Source of the DNA: CAYONZ01 sp964405465
Lineage (GTDB): Bacteria > Bdellovibrionota > Bdellovibrionia > Bdellovibrionales > JAMPXM01
Length of the DNA: 64,000 nt
Reading direction: 5' to 3'
Assembly (NCBI GenBank): GCA_964405465.1
Contig: CAYONZ010000017.1
Span: 1 to 64,000, forward strand
Shown here: piece after piece, positions 34,903-44,697 of the stretch
Numbering within the stretch: position 1 is the stretch's first letter
How the letters are laid out: each line of letters begins with the position of its first letter
Made by a program: the position numbers and the translations under genes
The notes under the pieces: model-generated
What the model was told of the DNA's origin: nothing
The model's input: the letters and a program-made list of their open reading frames with translations, nothing else
Database searches by the model: none

Positions 34903-36292
34903 TTCTGATGGTAACGTTTGGCTTAGATTTTCTGGCGATTGGAATCGCTGGTTTTAGTTGTGCCGTACTGACCGAAAGGCGAAGTGCCTCATTAAAAAAT
35001 GCAGCCAGATTGGGATTCTCCATCCAAATACGAAATGAGTAAAGGTGCCCTTTTTGGAACAACCACATGACGTGTGAATAAGAATCAGATTCACCATCGT
35101 TGTAAATCGAAAAGTCACAACGCTCGAAATTTTCTTTAAAGAAGGCCTCGCTAAGAACATTCCTTTCATAAGGTTCGCACTCGGCCTCACCAGGAATCGT
35201 AAACATCATTTTCTTTTTTCCAGTGGAGAGTCGTGATTGATAAATGGCCCAGGTTCCGTTTTCGATCAACTCTCTTGTCAATTGGAGTGGCTGGGAAGCG
35301 ACGGGAACTTTTCCATTAAATTTCAATATTGTTTTGAGGTTGTCGAGCTTCGTGTGGGTGATCGAAAGTCGAACGGTTTCATTGAGGGCGCTGCATTCCA
35401 AGCTTTGTGTTTGTTGTGCAAAAGTTTGATTGCAGCGACCAAACATCTCGGGAGCGAAGAACTGTAGAGCTCCCTGTTCGAATGCAAATTGCATGGGCTT
35501 GAAACCCTTTACCTGAGAGAGGTCCTGACCCAGGCTTAGATGTTGATAGGCAGGTCCAATATAGTCTGCCGTCCAACGGAGAGCTTTGTTTTCAAAATCT
35601 TGATCGCTCCATCGATGGAAACTAGCAATCGAAACAAATTTTCGAATTTGCGAATAAAATTTTACGAGTTCATTGATACTGGTTCCGAAACTCAGACTTT
35701 GCCCATCCCGGATAAACTTGTTGGCAACACCGATTAAGGATCCAGAAGAATTGAAAACCGGCCCACCACTGTTTCCCGGGTTGATTGGGGTCGAAATTTG
35801 AATCTGTTCACTCTCTTCTGGGGATTTGCGAACCGCACTGATCATGCCACTTGAAATAGAAAAATCCAGGCCTTGAGGATGGCCGATGACATAGGCGGTG
35901 TCGCCAACTGAAATTTTTTGAGGAATGATTTTAAACCAAGAGTTGGACTCTATCGGAAGTTTAATTAAACAAACATCCAGTTGAGTGTGGTCGCTGCAGT
36001 GACTAATGTAAAAGCCACGATAGACTCTTTTATCAGCCAGTTCGATGTCCGCAGTCACGTTCGGATTTTTGAGAGCTTGTCTGAGCACATGGTGATTCGT
36101 AATGATGTGACCATAAGGTGATACAAAAAATCCAGTGCCGGTAGAAATCGCAATCTCTTGCTGTCGAATGGTGATTTTGACAATCGCCGGTTTAAATTTT
36201 TGATAAAGCTCGGGAGGACTAAGCGCCTTGGCGCCGGTACTAATCAAAATCGAAAACATAAGGAGCTGCATCCGTGCTAGCATCATACTCAT
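34892..36292 (-). CDS. Exported trypsin-like serine protease
   Basis: 466 aa. A signal peptide (LMFSILISTGAKA) is followed by a trypsin-2/HtrA-type domain with the complete triad: His in HIITNHHVL, Asp in TQLDVCLIKL and Ser in NPGNSGGPVF. After about residue 220 there is no PDZ domain; instead an unrecognised ~240-residue strand-rich domain with paired Cys follows. This sets it apart from DegP/DegS. It probably acts in periplasmic protein cleavage or outside the cell. Several adjacent Met codons leave the exact start uncertain. Confidence 0.87.
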   Translation of the reverse strand: MSMMLARMQLLMFSILISTGAKALSPPELYQKFKPAIVKITIRQQEIAISTGTGFFVSPYGHIITNHHVLRQALKNPNVTADIELADKRVYRGFYISHCSDHTQLDVCLIKLPIESNSWFKIIPQKISVGDTAYVIGHPQGLDFSISSGMISAVRKSPEESEQIQISTPINPGNSGGPVFNSSGSLIGVANKFIRDGQSLSFGTSINELVKFYSQIRKFVSIASFHRWSDQDFENKALRWTADYIGPAYQHLSLGQDLSQVKGFKPMQFAFEQGALQFFAPEMFGRCNQTFAQQTQSLECSALNETVRLSITHTKLDNLKTILKFNGKVPVASQPLQLTRELIENGTWAIYQSRLSTGKKKMMFTIPGEAECEPYERNVLSEAFFKENFERCDFSIYNDGESDSYSHVMWLFQKGHLYSFRIWMENPNLAAFFNEALRLSVSTAQLKPAIPIARKSKPNVTIRIKE

Positions 36293-36403
36293 TTATCGGC
36301 ACATCACGTTCAAATCTGAAACTTCCAGAATTCAGTCTTTAGCCTGGGCGTTGATCGGATATTCGACTTGCGAAAAAATGAGTTCGGACTAGACTAGTTT
36401 TCT

Positions 36404-37015
36404 ATGAAGCACATTGTATTTGATCTTGGTGGAGTTCTAGTCGATTGGAATCCACGGTATCTATTTAAGAAGATTTTTTCTAATCGTCCAGATGAAATGG
36501 AACTCTTTCTCACTCAAGTCTGCAACAAAGAGTGGAACGATAGTTTAGATGCAGGTCGAAGTTTTGCTGAAGCTGTGGCAGAAAAACAAAAAAAGTTTCC
36601 ACAATTTGAAAGTGAAATCCAGGCCTATTGGAAAAGATGGGACGAAATGCTTGGAGGTGAAATTCCAGGTACAGTAAAGTTGTTAACAGAGCTTCGTAAG
36701 TCTGGGGTGGGCTTGTGGGCTTTGACAAACTGGTCTGCCGAAACCTTTCCAATAGCACAGCGGCAATTTGAATTTCTATCTTGGTTTGAGGATGTCTGTG
36801 TTTCAGGGGTGGAGAAACTGCGTAAGCCTGATGCGAGGTTCTTTCAAATTTTGCTGAATCGTAATCGATTGAGTCCACATGACTGTTTGTTCATTGATGA
36901 TGTCGAGGCGAATATTATGGCTGGTCAGGCTTTGGGCATGCAGACGCATCATTTTGTGTCCCCAGAGATACTAGGCACTGATCTTCGGCGAAGAGGTCTA
37001 GTTGCAGGTGAATAG
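36404..37015 (+). CDS. HAD-superfamily hydrolase, YihX-like
   Basis: 203 aa. Motif I FDLGGVLVDW (nucleophile Asp; the second Asp is Gly, as in YihX-type proteins), motif II Thr/Asn in LWALTNWS, motif III Lys in RKPDARFFQ, and motif IV CLFIDDVEAN. YihX acts on glucose-1-phosphate; related enzymes act on other sugar or carboxylate substrates, so the substrate is open. Confidence 0.9.
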   Translation: MKHIVFDLGGVLVDWNPRYLFKKIFSNRPDEMELFLTQVCNKEWNDSLDAGRSFAEAVAEKQKKFPQFESEIQAYWKRWDEMLGGEIPGTVKLLTELRKSGVGLWALTNWSAETFPIAQRQFEFLSWFEDVCVSGVEKLRKPDARFFQILLNRNRLSPHDCLFIDDVEANIMAGQALGMQTHHFVSPEILGTDLRRRGLVAGE

Positions 37016-37094
37016 AGATTTGAAAGATTGCGACGTATGGCGAGTCAGGTGCGTCGAAGGTTTTCAATAAGGCAGAACCGGGTTAGGCTGAAGT

Positions 37095-38486
37095 ATGGTT
37101 TCAAGGGAAATTCCGTCAAAAGTTGAATATGATTTGGTCGTAATTGGTTCTGGCCCTGGGGGACAACGTGCGGCTGTTCAGGCTGCAAAGTTGGGTAAGT
37201 CCGTTCTTGTTATTGAAAAAGAAAAAATCGGTGGAGCCTGTTTGCACACCGGTACTATTCCCAGCAAAGCGTTGCGAGAGGCTGCTTTGCAGTCAAAAAA
37301 ATCTCCCGATCAATTGCGCGAGGTCATGACTCGAACCCTGCAGGTGATGCGCAGTGAAGTGGCCCTGATAGAAGAGCATTTCGAAAAAAACCGAATCGAG
37401 TATGTGCGAGGTGCTGGTTTTTTTGAGTCGCCAAATGATGTTGCGATCGCTGGGGCGAAGCAGGGCGACCGCTTGGCCTGTGTGCAGGCCCAATATGTTG
37501 TCATTGCAACTGGCACACGACCCCGACATCCAGAAAATGTCATTTTTGACTCTGAATATATCTACGACAGCGACACGATTTTACGCATGAAGCGACTTCC
37601 TAAAACTCTCGGTGTCATAGGAGCTGGAGTCATTGGCTGTGAGTATGCATCTATTTTTGCAAAACTAGGTGTCCAAGTTTCACTTATAGACAAAAAAGAA
37701 AACCTACTTCCTTCGATTGATCCTGAGGTTGTGGAAGCATTGAAAAAAGAATTTCAATCGAAGGGAATTGAACTCATTTTGGGTTGTGATTTCGAAGGCA
37801 CTCGAAAGATCAAGGTGCCTTCAGGTCAAACCGAGGTGCGTATCGAACTGACCAATTGTAACCCTTGTCCTGCTTTGAGTTTCGAGGCCGTGCTTTACTG
37901 TATGGGACGAACAGGAAATATCGAAGGTCTCAATCTTAAAGCCGCTGGCCTTTGCGCTAATGAGAGGGGGCTTTTGTCTGTCAATGGTTCTTACCAAACC
38001 AAACAATCTCACATCTACGCTGTAGGTGACATCATCGGAGCCCCAGCGCTTGCGGCCTCGAGTGCAGAGCAAGGGCGACTGGCAATTCGGCATGCGTTTT
38101 TGCACGAGGAATATGAATTTCCAAAAACCTTTCCTTACGGCATTTATACGATTCCAGAAATCTCGAGTGTGGGAGTTCAGGCCTCCGATCTTGAAAAGGC
38201 AGGCATACCATTTGTTTCAGGGCGCGCTGCTTACAACGAGTTGGCGCGAGGAAAAATAATGCGCGAGAATCACGGATTCTTGAAACTTTTGGTACATGCG
38301 GAAACAAAAAAAATATTGGGTGTGCACGTGATAGGTGCGCAGGCAACAGAACTTGTTCACATTGGACAGGTTGCCATGGCCTTTGGCGCAGATATTTATT
38401 TCTTTCTTGAAAATGTTTTCAATTATCCGACTTTAGCGGAGGCTTATAAAGTGGCGGCCTACAATGCAGTCAATAAGTTGAGATGA
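37095..38486 (+). CDS. sthA: Soluble pyridine nucleotide transhydrogenase
   Basis: 463 aa flavoprotein of the disulfide-reductase fold. FAD-binding VIGSGPGGQRAAVQAA, the NAD(P)-binding GVIGAGVIGCEYASIF, the FAD motif IYAVGDIIG, and a C-terminal dimerisation domain are present. The redox CxxxxC of lipoamide dehydrogenase is replaced by GGACLHTGTIPSKAL (only one Cys), which is the mark of SthA. It interconverts NADPH and NADH. It lies 79 bases downstream of the HAD gene. Confidence 0.93.
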   Translation: MVSREIPSKVEYDLVVIGSGPGGQRAAVQAAKLGKSVLVIEKEKIGGACLHTGTIPSKALREAALQSKKSPDQLREVMTRTLQVMRSEVALIEEHFEKNRIEYVRGAGFFESPNDVAIAGAKQGDRLACVQAQYVVIATGTRPRHPENVIFDSEYIYDSDTILRMKRLPKTLGVIGAGVIGCEYASIFAKLGVQVSLIDKKENLLPSIDPEVVEALKKEFQSKGIELILGCDFEGTRKIKVPSGQTEVRIELTNCNPCPALSFEAVLYCMGRTGNIEGLNLKAAGLCANERGLLSVNGSYQTKQSHIYAVGDIIGAPALAASSAEQGRLAIRHAFLHEEYEFPKTFPYGIYTIPEISSVGVQASDLEKAGIPFVSGRAAYNELARGKIMRENHGFLKLLVHAETKKILGVHVIGAQATELVHIGQVAMAFGADIYFFLENVFNYPTLAEAYKVAAYNAVNKLR

Positions 38487-38553
38487 TTGTTAAAAGTTCT
38501 TTCTATCAGAGCAATGCACCTGAAAATTTATGGCATATCAAGTCTGAAAACTT

Positions 38554-38582
38554 GAGAGGAGTGTACGAGTTCCACGCCTCTC
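38554..38582. terminator. Hairpin between convergent sthA and pepN
   Basis: GAGAGGAGTG pairs with CACGCCTCTC (one mismatch) around a 9-base loop. There is no long T run on either side, so it may act as a weak terminator or an mRNA-stabilising stem for both convergent genes. Confidence 0.4.
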
Positions 38583-38606
38583 GTTGGTAAATACTTGTAA
38601 AGAAGG

Positions 38607-41294
38607 TCAGAGCGCCAACGCTTTGTTTGCGATCTCAAAAACATTTGGCGAAATTCCCTGTTGCGCAACAATTCTTTGAAGTTGCACCTTAACTAAACCT
38701 TGTCTCGCCGGATCGAGTTTTTTCCATTGATTGAAGGTGGAAACCAAGCGAGATGCAACCTGTGGATTGCGCGCATCCACTTCAATAACTTTATCAGCCA
38801 TCCACTTGTAGGCCTTTCCAGAAGGGTCATTGAAACGCAGCATATTGTATGTACCAAATCCTCCGAAGAGTGAATAAATCTTGTTGGGGTTGTTTGAATC
38901 AAAAGATGGATTATGACTTGTTTCGATGATTTTTTCGAGCGCGTTTTCAATAGGCGTTAGGGCATGTAGAGAAAACCATTTGTTCATGACCAAACTCTCT
39001 TTTGACCATTTCTTGTAAAATTGTTCGAGTGCCAATTTTCTTTCTGGTGAATCGAATGAATTGAGAGATGCGAGTGCCGCAATTTCATCGGTCATGTTTT
39101 TCGCCTCTGTTGCCTGCTGGAGAGCAAGCTTAAAATGATCAGGTTTTTTTAGGGCACAAAGGTAGCTGAGAGCTTGATTGCGCAGAGCACGCTCTCCAGC
39201 AGATTTTGCGTTGAGAATCTTTTCTCCGCATTGATAGTAGTGATGATAGATCTTCAACAACTCTGCCTCTGTTGATTGAGCTATTTTTCGTCGCAGAAAA
39301 TTCACAGCAAAGTGAATAGCTTCTACATTGATGGTCTTATAAAACTGAGAGAGATAATTTTCGGACGGAAGTGCCATGATATAGGCTTTAAAGGCTGGGT
39401 CTAACTCTGAGTCACTGATGACTTTACTGAAAGCATTCAACACGACCGAATCAACAGCATAGCTGCTTTGTTGCTCCACAGGCTCATTTGTAGCTTGAAA
39501 TTGGGCTACTAAACTTTTCATTTCCTCAACAGCCAGTTTTTGCGAAGCCTCCCAACGGTTAAATTTATCGGTGTCGTGTCCCATGATAAATGCCAATTCG
39601 TCTTTACTTTGTTCGAGGCTCAATTTGATCGGCGCTGAAAATTCACGTAGCAGTGACACCACTGGTTTTTCTTTGAAACCTGAAAAATTAAAGCTTTGTT
39701 CTGGTTGGGTGAGGTGAATGATTGTGGCGCCTTCATGATTCGACGCCAAATGGTCAAATTCTGATTTTTCTAAAAGGGTGGCAGGCAAATCTTGACCCTG
39801 TGAATTTAAGAAACCAATTGATATTGGAATATGAAATGGTGATTTTTGAGTTTCACCCGCAACAAGCGGGCAGTTTTGTTTGAGATGTAAACTCAACTCG
39901 CCTTTCTGTGGGTTATATTCATATCGAGCGGCCACTTCAGGGGTTCCGGCCTGGTTGTACCAATTTTTAAATTGGGTGAAGTTGACACTGTTGGCATCTT
40001 CCATTGCAGCGACGAAGTCTTCGGTGGTGACCGCTTGGCCGTCGTGGCGCTTAAAATACAAATCCATTCCTTTGCGAAATCCAGATTTGCCTAAAATTGT
40101 ACGCATCATTCGAATAACTTCGGCACCTTTTTCATATACGGTCAGTGTATAAAAATTATTAATCTCAATATAGGATTGCGGTCGAATTGGGTGTGCCATC
40201 GGTCCCGCGTCCTCTGCAAACTGGTTGGTTCTAAGGCGTACGACATCTTCAATACGTTTCACACTTGAGCCGGTCATGTCTGCTGAAAACTCTTGATCTC
40301 GGTAGACCGTCAAACCTTCTTTGAGACTTAATTGAAACCAGTCACGGCAAGTCACGCGATTTCCGGTCCAGTTGTGAAAATACTCATGTCCAACGACCGC
40401 TTGAATATTGTCATAGTCGGTGTCAGTCGCGGTTTCGGGCTTTGCTAAAACATAGCTTGAGTTGAAAATATTTAGTCCCTTATTTTCCATTGCACCCATG
40501 TTGAAATCATCGACAGCCACGATCATGTATACATCCAGATCGTATTCGAGACCAAAAGTGTCTTCATCCCACTTCATTGACTGCTTTAGAGAATTCATAG
40601 CATGTGAACAACGGTCTTCATGTCCATAGTGGCAAAAGATTTGTAAAGTAACATCCCGCCCTGACGCTGTTCGAAATTTGTCTTGAACGATTGCCAGGTC
40701 TCCAGCAACCAGAGCAAAAAGGTAGGCCGGCTTTTTATACGGATCGAACCATTTAACTAGATGTCGACCATTGCCAAGATCTTTGGCATCAATCTTGTTC
40801 CCGTTAGACAATAGAAGTGGATACTGTTTTTTGTCTGCTTCTACAGTAACTGTAAAAACTGACATGACATCTGGTCGATCTAAAAAATACGTAATCTTAC
40901 GAAAGCCTTCAGCCTCACATTGGGTACAGAATTTTCCATTTGATTTGTAAAGACCCTCAAATGCCAGATTTTTCTGTGGCTCAATGATCGTGATAATTTC
41001 CAGTGTGAATTTTTCTGGAGAGTCAACGAGGTAAAGAAATTTTTCATCAACCCTAAATTTAGATGGTTCCAGCGGAGATCCATCGATTTTGATGCTCTCT
41101 AGTTTGAGTTGTTCTCCATTCAACCGAAACTCATTGTTCTTTATGGCGTTCAAATTGCGAGTCAGCTTCAAAGTGTTTGTTACTCTGGTTGCATTTTCAT
41201 GCAAATCAAAATAAAGATGAACGGACTCGATCCAATACTGTGGCGGTTGATAATCTTTAAGGTAAATGGTCTGTGGTGAAGTTTCAGTTTTCAT
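38607..41294 (-). CDS. pepN: Aminopeptidase N (M1 family)
   Basis: 895 aa, close to E. coli PepN (870). The exopeptidase motif GAMEN is at 267-271 and the zinc motif HEYFHNW at 303-309, with the third ligand Glu in the following SLKEGLTVYRDQEF. The whole M1 layout (N-terminal saddle, catalytic, Ig-like and long helical C-terminal domain) is visible. It releases N-terminal residues from peptides, which would suit a proteolytic or predatory lifestyle. The ATG overlaps the stop of the LysR gene by 4 bases, so the two are coupled. Confidence 0.96.
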   Translation of the reverse strand: MKTETSPQTIYLKDYQPPQYWIESVHLYFDLHENATRVTNTLKLTRNLNAIKNNEFRLNGEQLKLESIKIDGSPLEPSKFRVDEKFLYLVDSPEKFTLEIITIIEPQKNLAFEGLYKSNGKFCTQCEAEGFRKITYFLDRPDVMSVFTVTVEADKKQYPLLLSNGNKIDAKDLGNGRHLVKWFDPYKKPAYLFALVAGDLAIVQDKFRTASGRDVTLQIFCHYGHEDRCSHAMNSLKQSMKWDEDTFGLEYDLDVYMIVAVDDFNMGAMENKGLNIFNSSYVLAKPETATDTDYDNIQAVVGHEYFHNWTGNRVTCRDWFQLSLKEGLTVYRDQEFSADMTGSSVKRIEDVVRLRTNQFAEDAGPMAHPIRPQSYIEINNFYTLTVYEKGAEVIRMMRTILGKSGFRKGMDLYFKRHDGQAVTTEDFVAAMEDANSVNFTQFKNWYNQAGTPEVAARYEYNPQKGELSLHLKQNCPLVAGETQKSPFHIPISIGFLNSQGQDLPATLLEKSEFDHLASNHEGATIIHLTQPEQSFNFSGFKEKPVVSLLREFSAPIKLSLEQSKDELAFIMGHDTDKFNRWEASQKLAVEEMKSLVAQFQATNEPVEQQSSYAVDSVVLNAFSKVISDSELDPAFKAYIMALPSENYLSQFYKTINVEAIHFAVNFLRRKIAQSTEAELLKIYHHYYQCGEKILNAKSAGERALRNQALSYLCALKKPDHFKLALQQATEAKNMTDEIAALASLNSFDSPERKLALEQFYKKWSKESLVMNKWFSLHALTPIENALEKIIETSHNPSFDSNNPNKIYSLFGGFGTYNMLRFNDPSGKAYKWMADKVIEVDARNPQVASRLVSTFNQWKKLDPARQGLVKVQLQRIVAQQGISPNVFEIANKALAL

Positions 41295-42139
41295 CGAATC
41301 TCCTCATTTTTCGCGGTCGTTTTTTTCATATTTGATTTGCCGTTTGAATCATTTTTAAAATTAAAGGTCTCTATTTGTTTCCATAGAGAGGGGCTGAGAA
41401 GCTCTGTTCCAATCATAATTACCGGCAGAGCCTCTTCAGTATTTGGCTTTCGATCAATGATCTCCGAAGGGCAAAGCCCCTGGGCAGAATACTTTTCGAC
41501 CCAAAGCTTGCGAATTGAAAGTGAATTACTGATAAGGATTCGAGTTTCCCTGTTGGTCGTTTTTCGAGTCGTTTGACTTGCGAATTCAAATTGACTCATA
41601 ACTTTTAAATTCGCGTCAGATCCAACTTTTTTGAGAGTCTGATATCCCAATGTTCTGGTGTGGGAATATTTATGTTTACCAGGTTCCCGACAGGTGAAAA
41701 TCAAATCAAGCTCATTTTTTTCGAATCGTTCCTCGAGCTCTCCAAGATCGTAAACATGAAAATCAATCATTTGCATTTTGGGTTGATCAAACAATTGTTT
41801 GCAGATTGTGGAGGCAATCGGGACCAAACCCTCCAAAGTTCCGATTGAAAGGTGAGTCACCTGATCTTGAGCCTGAAGTTGCTGAAGGAATAGATTTAAC
41901 TTTCTTGTACTGCGAGAGTAGGTGTCACTAATCCTGTAGGCGACAGGTGTCCAGCCAGACTTCCTGCGCACGGCTCGATCCAGCAGCACCACACTTAATT
42001 CGGTTTCAAGTTTTGCGATGATTCTTGAAAGCTGAGGTTGGCTTAAGCCAACGTGGTCCGCTGCTGCAGAAAGATTTTTGTAATGGACAGCACGACTCAG
42101 AACCGAGAGTTGCCAATGAATGTTTTCCATAAATGACAT
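41291..42139 (-). CDS. LysR-type transcriptional regulator
   Basis: 282 aa. The N-terminal winged helix-turn-helix is typical (LSRAVHYKNLSAAADHVGLSQPQLSRIIAKLETELSVVLLDR), followed by the substrate-binding-like effector domain. Unlike most LysR genes it is in the same operon as its neighbour pepN, coupled by a 4-base overlap, rather than divergent from its target. The AT-rich gap upstream (42140-42284) should hold the promoters of this gene and of the exported protein on the other strand. Confidence 0.9.
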   Translation of the reverse strand: MSFMENIHWQLSVLSRAVHYKNLSAAADHVGLSQPQLSRIIAKLETELSVVLLDRAVRRKSGWTPVAYRISDTYSRSTRKLNLFLQQLQAQDQVTHLSIGTLEGLVPIASTICKQLFDQPKMQMIDFHVYDLGELEERFEKNELDLIFTCREPGKHKYSHTRTLGYQTLKKVGSDANLKVMSQFEFASQTTRKTTNRETRILISNSLSIRKLWVEKYSAQGLCPSEIIDRKPNTEEALPVIMIGTELLSPSLWKQIETFNFKNDSNGKSNMKKTTAKNEEIR

Positions 42140-42284
42140 GTATCATGTGAATAATTAAATTCGCATTATGTATTTAACTAAAAACTGTTTTTAACCTATC
42201 GTCCCATGTCGAGAAGTAGTTTTGCTTTGCAGGTCAACTTTCAATAGCCAGGTTTGGCATGGCAAAGAACTGGGGAGGCTAAAT

Positions 42285-42752
42285 ATGGGAACGAAATTTT
42301 TGGCGTCTTTAATTTTCACAATTGCATTGGCGATGACATTTCAGGCTCAGAGTGCAGTGCTTGACTGTGAGAGTGTGGACCAAGATTTTCGAATCACTGT
42401 GCGTGAAATCTCTGGCCCCAACGGATCAAAAGACATTTTAATGTCTATTCAAGACTTATATGCCCCCGCCGCATCCGCAACTGTCGTGCAGTTCTTGAGT
42501 TCACAAGGCTTTTTGACTCTTGGTGGCGTGTCGTATAGGGCAGTGTTTCATGAATCAAATCCTTTGATGGGTCCCCTCGGGCGAAGACTCGGAGGAACAA
42601 GCTTAAAGTTTTTAGACTTTATGCAGTTGAGTCTTGATCCTTCGTATTTGAGCTTTTCAGAAAAAGGGTCTATGTTTGGAGCAGAAGTGACGTTTGCCAA
42701 AAAAGACGGTTCTCTTTTTGTTCAAGACTACACCTGTTCCCTTTTTAAATAG
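42285..42752 (+). CDS. Small exported protein of unknown function
   Basis: 155 aa from the ATG at 42285, set by GGGGAGG nine bases upstream and by the signal peptide beginning there (MGTKFLASLIFTIALAMTFQAQSA). The mature part is strand-rich with two Cys (LDCES near its start and YTCSLF near its end) that could form a disulfide, giving a small beta-sandwich-like secreted protein. The family is not recognised. Five bases separate it from the esterase gene, so it is probably in one operon with the next two genes. Confidence 0.8.
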   Translation: MGTKFLASLIFTIALAMTFQAQSAVLDCESVDQDFRITVREISGPNGSKDILMSIQDLYAPAASATVVQFLSSQGFLTLGGVSYRAVFHESNPLMGPLGRRLGGTSLKFLDFMQLSLDPSYLSFSEKGSMFGAEVTFAKKDGSLFVQDYTCSLFK

Positions 42753-42757
42753 GATCT

Positions 42758-43477
42758 ATGGCTCGAATTGTACCTACAAAGAAAAAATATGGCCCGCTTG
42801 AAGTGGTTGAAATTCTCAGCGACCCAGCAGCTCCCTATATTGTTTTACTGCATGGCTATGGTGCGGATTGTAACGATTTGGTTTCGTTGCACCAGGCGAT
42901 CCCTCTTGGTCAGAAAGTGAATTGGATTTTTCCTAATGGTCATCAAAAAGTAGAATTGGGGCCCCATATGGAAGGGCGGGCATGGTTTCCAATAAGTGTG
43001 GCAGCTCTTCAACAGACACAGACCACGGGAACGCCACTGGACCTTTCGAACATTGTACCGCCTGGGTTGGGTAAAGCTCGCCAGTATCTACTTGAGATGC
43101 TCCGAGAGTTGAATGTTCCTATCTCAAGGGTTGTTTTAGGTGGTTTCAGCCAAGGCGCAATGTTGGCCTGTGAAGTGACATTGAAGCTGGCAGAAATTCC
43201 TGCTGGATTGGCAATACTCTCAGGAACGCCAGTCAATTTCGTAGAGTGGCGCAAGCTGGCGCCGGAGAAAAAAGGATTTCGTTTCTTTCAAAGTCACGGT
43301 CAGTATGATCCAGTTTTATCTTTTGAGATGGCCAAAGATTTGAATAAAATGTTAGTTGAGGCCGGATGGCAGGGCCAATTACTTGGCTTTCAAGGGCAAC
43401 ACGAGATTCCATTCGAGATTGTTTCCCAATTGGGTCACTATATTCGTGGACAACTCGGTTTGATTTCCTCAAAATAA
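42758..43477 (+). CDS. Phospholipase/carboxylesterase family hydrolase
   Basis: 239 aa alpha/beta-hydrolase of the acyl-protein thioesterase/YpfH group. Oxyanion region LHGYGADCNDL, nucleophile GGFSQGAMLA, Asp in SHGQYDPVLSFEMA and His in QGQHEIPFEI near the C-terminus. No signal peptide, so it is cytoplasmic. It acts on short acyl esters or thioesters; the natural substrate is unknown. It is separated by 4 bases from the sensor-kinase-like gene. Confidence 0.9.
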   Translation: MARIVPTKKKYGPLEVVEILSDPAAPYIVLLHGYGADCNDLVSLHQAIPLGQKVNWIFPNGHQKVELGPHMEGRAWFPISVAALQQTQTTGTPLDLSNIVPPGLGKARQYLLEMLRELNVPISRVVLGGFSQGAMLACEVTLKLAEIPAGLAILSGTPVNFVEWRKLAPEKKGFRFFQSHGQYDPVLSFEMAKDLNKMLVEAGWQGQLLGFQGQHEIPFEIVSQLGHYIRGQLGLISSK

Positions 43478-43481
43478 AGCG

Positions 43482-44456
43482 ATGGGTGTTGAGTCTTTTG
43501 TTAAGCCAAATGCACGGAGTCGATTTTGGAAATCTGTGCGAATTGCTATTGTAGCCTTTGTTATCTCTCTCATTTTTTTTTCGAGTCTCCTGCTTACCAG
43601 TCTTCGGTCTAATTGGTCCATGCAACAGTTGCTTTTGGTCGCAGGACTGATCTATTCGCTTTTGCTCGGCATCGTGTTTTTTGCCTTGGCCAAGTATGCT
43701 TTGGACAATGAGGCGAATATTGAAGAGCGACTCGAAAAAACCCAAATATTATTACTTAGAAATGAAAAAACCGCATTCGTTGGTCTACTGGTTTCGACAT
43801 ATATTCATGATTTCAACAATATCATAGCGGTATTAAATTTGAATCTTGAGCGGATTCGTATCATGCCAGAAAAACCAGAAATATTAGGTAATTTAATTGA
43901 GAGATTTCAAGATGGTTTCTATAGGCTGTCAGAACTGGTGAAAAGTCTTAAGGCCAAAGATGTCGACTCTGCAACTTTATCGGCAAATGAGACCGTCTTC
44001 GATTTGGGTGTTGTTATCAATAAACAAATTGAATTTATGAAAGAGCATAAATGGATTCGAAACTGCAGAATTGAATTCAAGGAAGAAAGAAAAATTCTTG
44101 TCCTTGGTAGTTCGGTGTACCTGCATCAGCTTCTTTTGAACCTCTTGCTCAGCGCTGGAGAGGCAACGAATGGCCGAGGAACAATTGGGATCCGCATACT
44201 TTCGTTGGACAGTGGATTGTGTCTGGATGTCTATGACGACAGCAAAGCGGTAGGGTTTAAAGCCCGTGAAAAGTCCCTTATAGAAGATCGTGAGGCGACT
44301 GTAGGTATTTCGGGGGCATTAATCATTGGGCAGAAGTGCGCCGAATATTACGGTGGTCGTCTTGAGATTATGGAGTCCCCATTGGGGGGCGCCAAAGTTC
44401 GGGCCTTTTTGCCGGAATTAGAATGGACTGAAATAGGTCGGATTAGCCCGTCGTAG
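43482..44456 (+). CDS. Sensor histidine kinase-like protein with degenerate ATPase domain
   Basis: 324 aa. Two membrane helices (about 21-41 and 50-71) are followed by a coiled segment and an H-box in STYIHDFNNIIAVL (His109). The N-box reads LLLNLLLSAGEAT, keeping Asn220 but with Ser at the second conserved Asn, and the G1 box reads YDDSKAVGF instead of DxGxG. A final GGRLEIMESPLGGAKVRAFLP keeps the usual C-terminal ATPase fold. The protein looks like a histidine kinase with weakened ATP binding. No response regulator gene is adjacent. The periplasmic loop is very short, so it probably senses membrane or cytoplasmic signals. Confidence 0.8.
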   Translation: MGVESFVKPNARSRFWKSVRIAIVAFVISLIFFSSLLLTSLRSNWSMQQLLLVAGLIYSLLLGIVFFALAKYALDNEANIEERLEKTQILLLRNEKTAFVGLLVSTYIHDFNNIIAVLNLNLERIRIMPEKPEILGNLIERFQDGFYRLSELVKSLKAKDVDSATLSANETVFDLGVVINKQIEFMKEHKWIRNCRIEFKEERKILVLGSSVYLHQLLLNLLLSAGEATNGRGTIGIRILSLDSGLCLDVYDDSKAVGFKAREKSLIEDREATVGISGALIIGQKCAEYYGGRLEIMESPLGGAKVRAFLPELEWTEIGRISPS

Positions 44457-44697
44457 GCGGCCCAATATTGCTCAGTTTCAATGTATTCGAAATGAACAAA
44501 TTCTGTTTAGTTATCCTAGTGCCATTTTGCGTCTTTGCCCATGTGAGCGGCTTAGACAGACAAACAATTTGTACAAATTTATTTTTTGATTTTAGAGTTT
44601 TGAAAAATTGTGTTACACCTATTTTCAGTTCAATCGCATCGATCGTGATTCAGGCATGGGGCCGACCACGGCTGGTGTGGAATTTTAGGAGTTCTGA

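Noticed and set aside
43233..43745. 170-aa open frame on the minus strand
   Set aside because: It is antisense to the end of the esterase gene and the start of the kinase-like gene, both well supported, and shows no family pattern.
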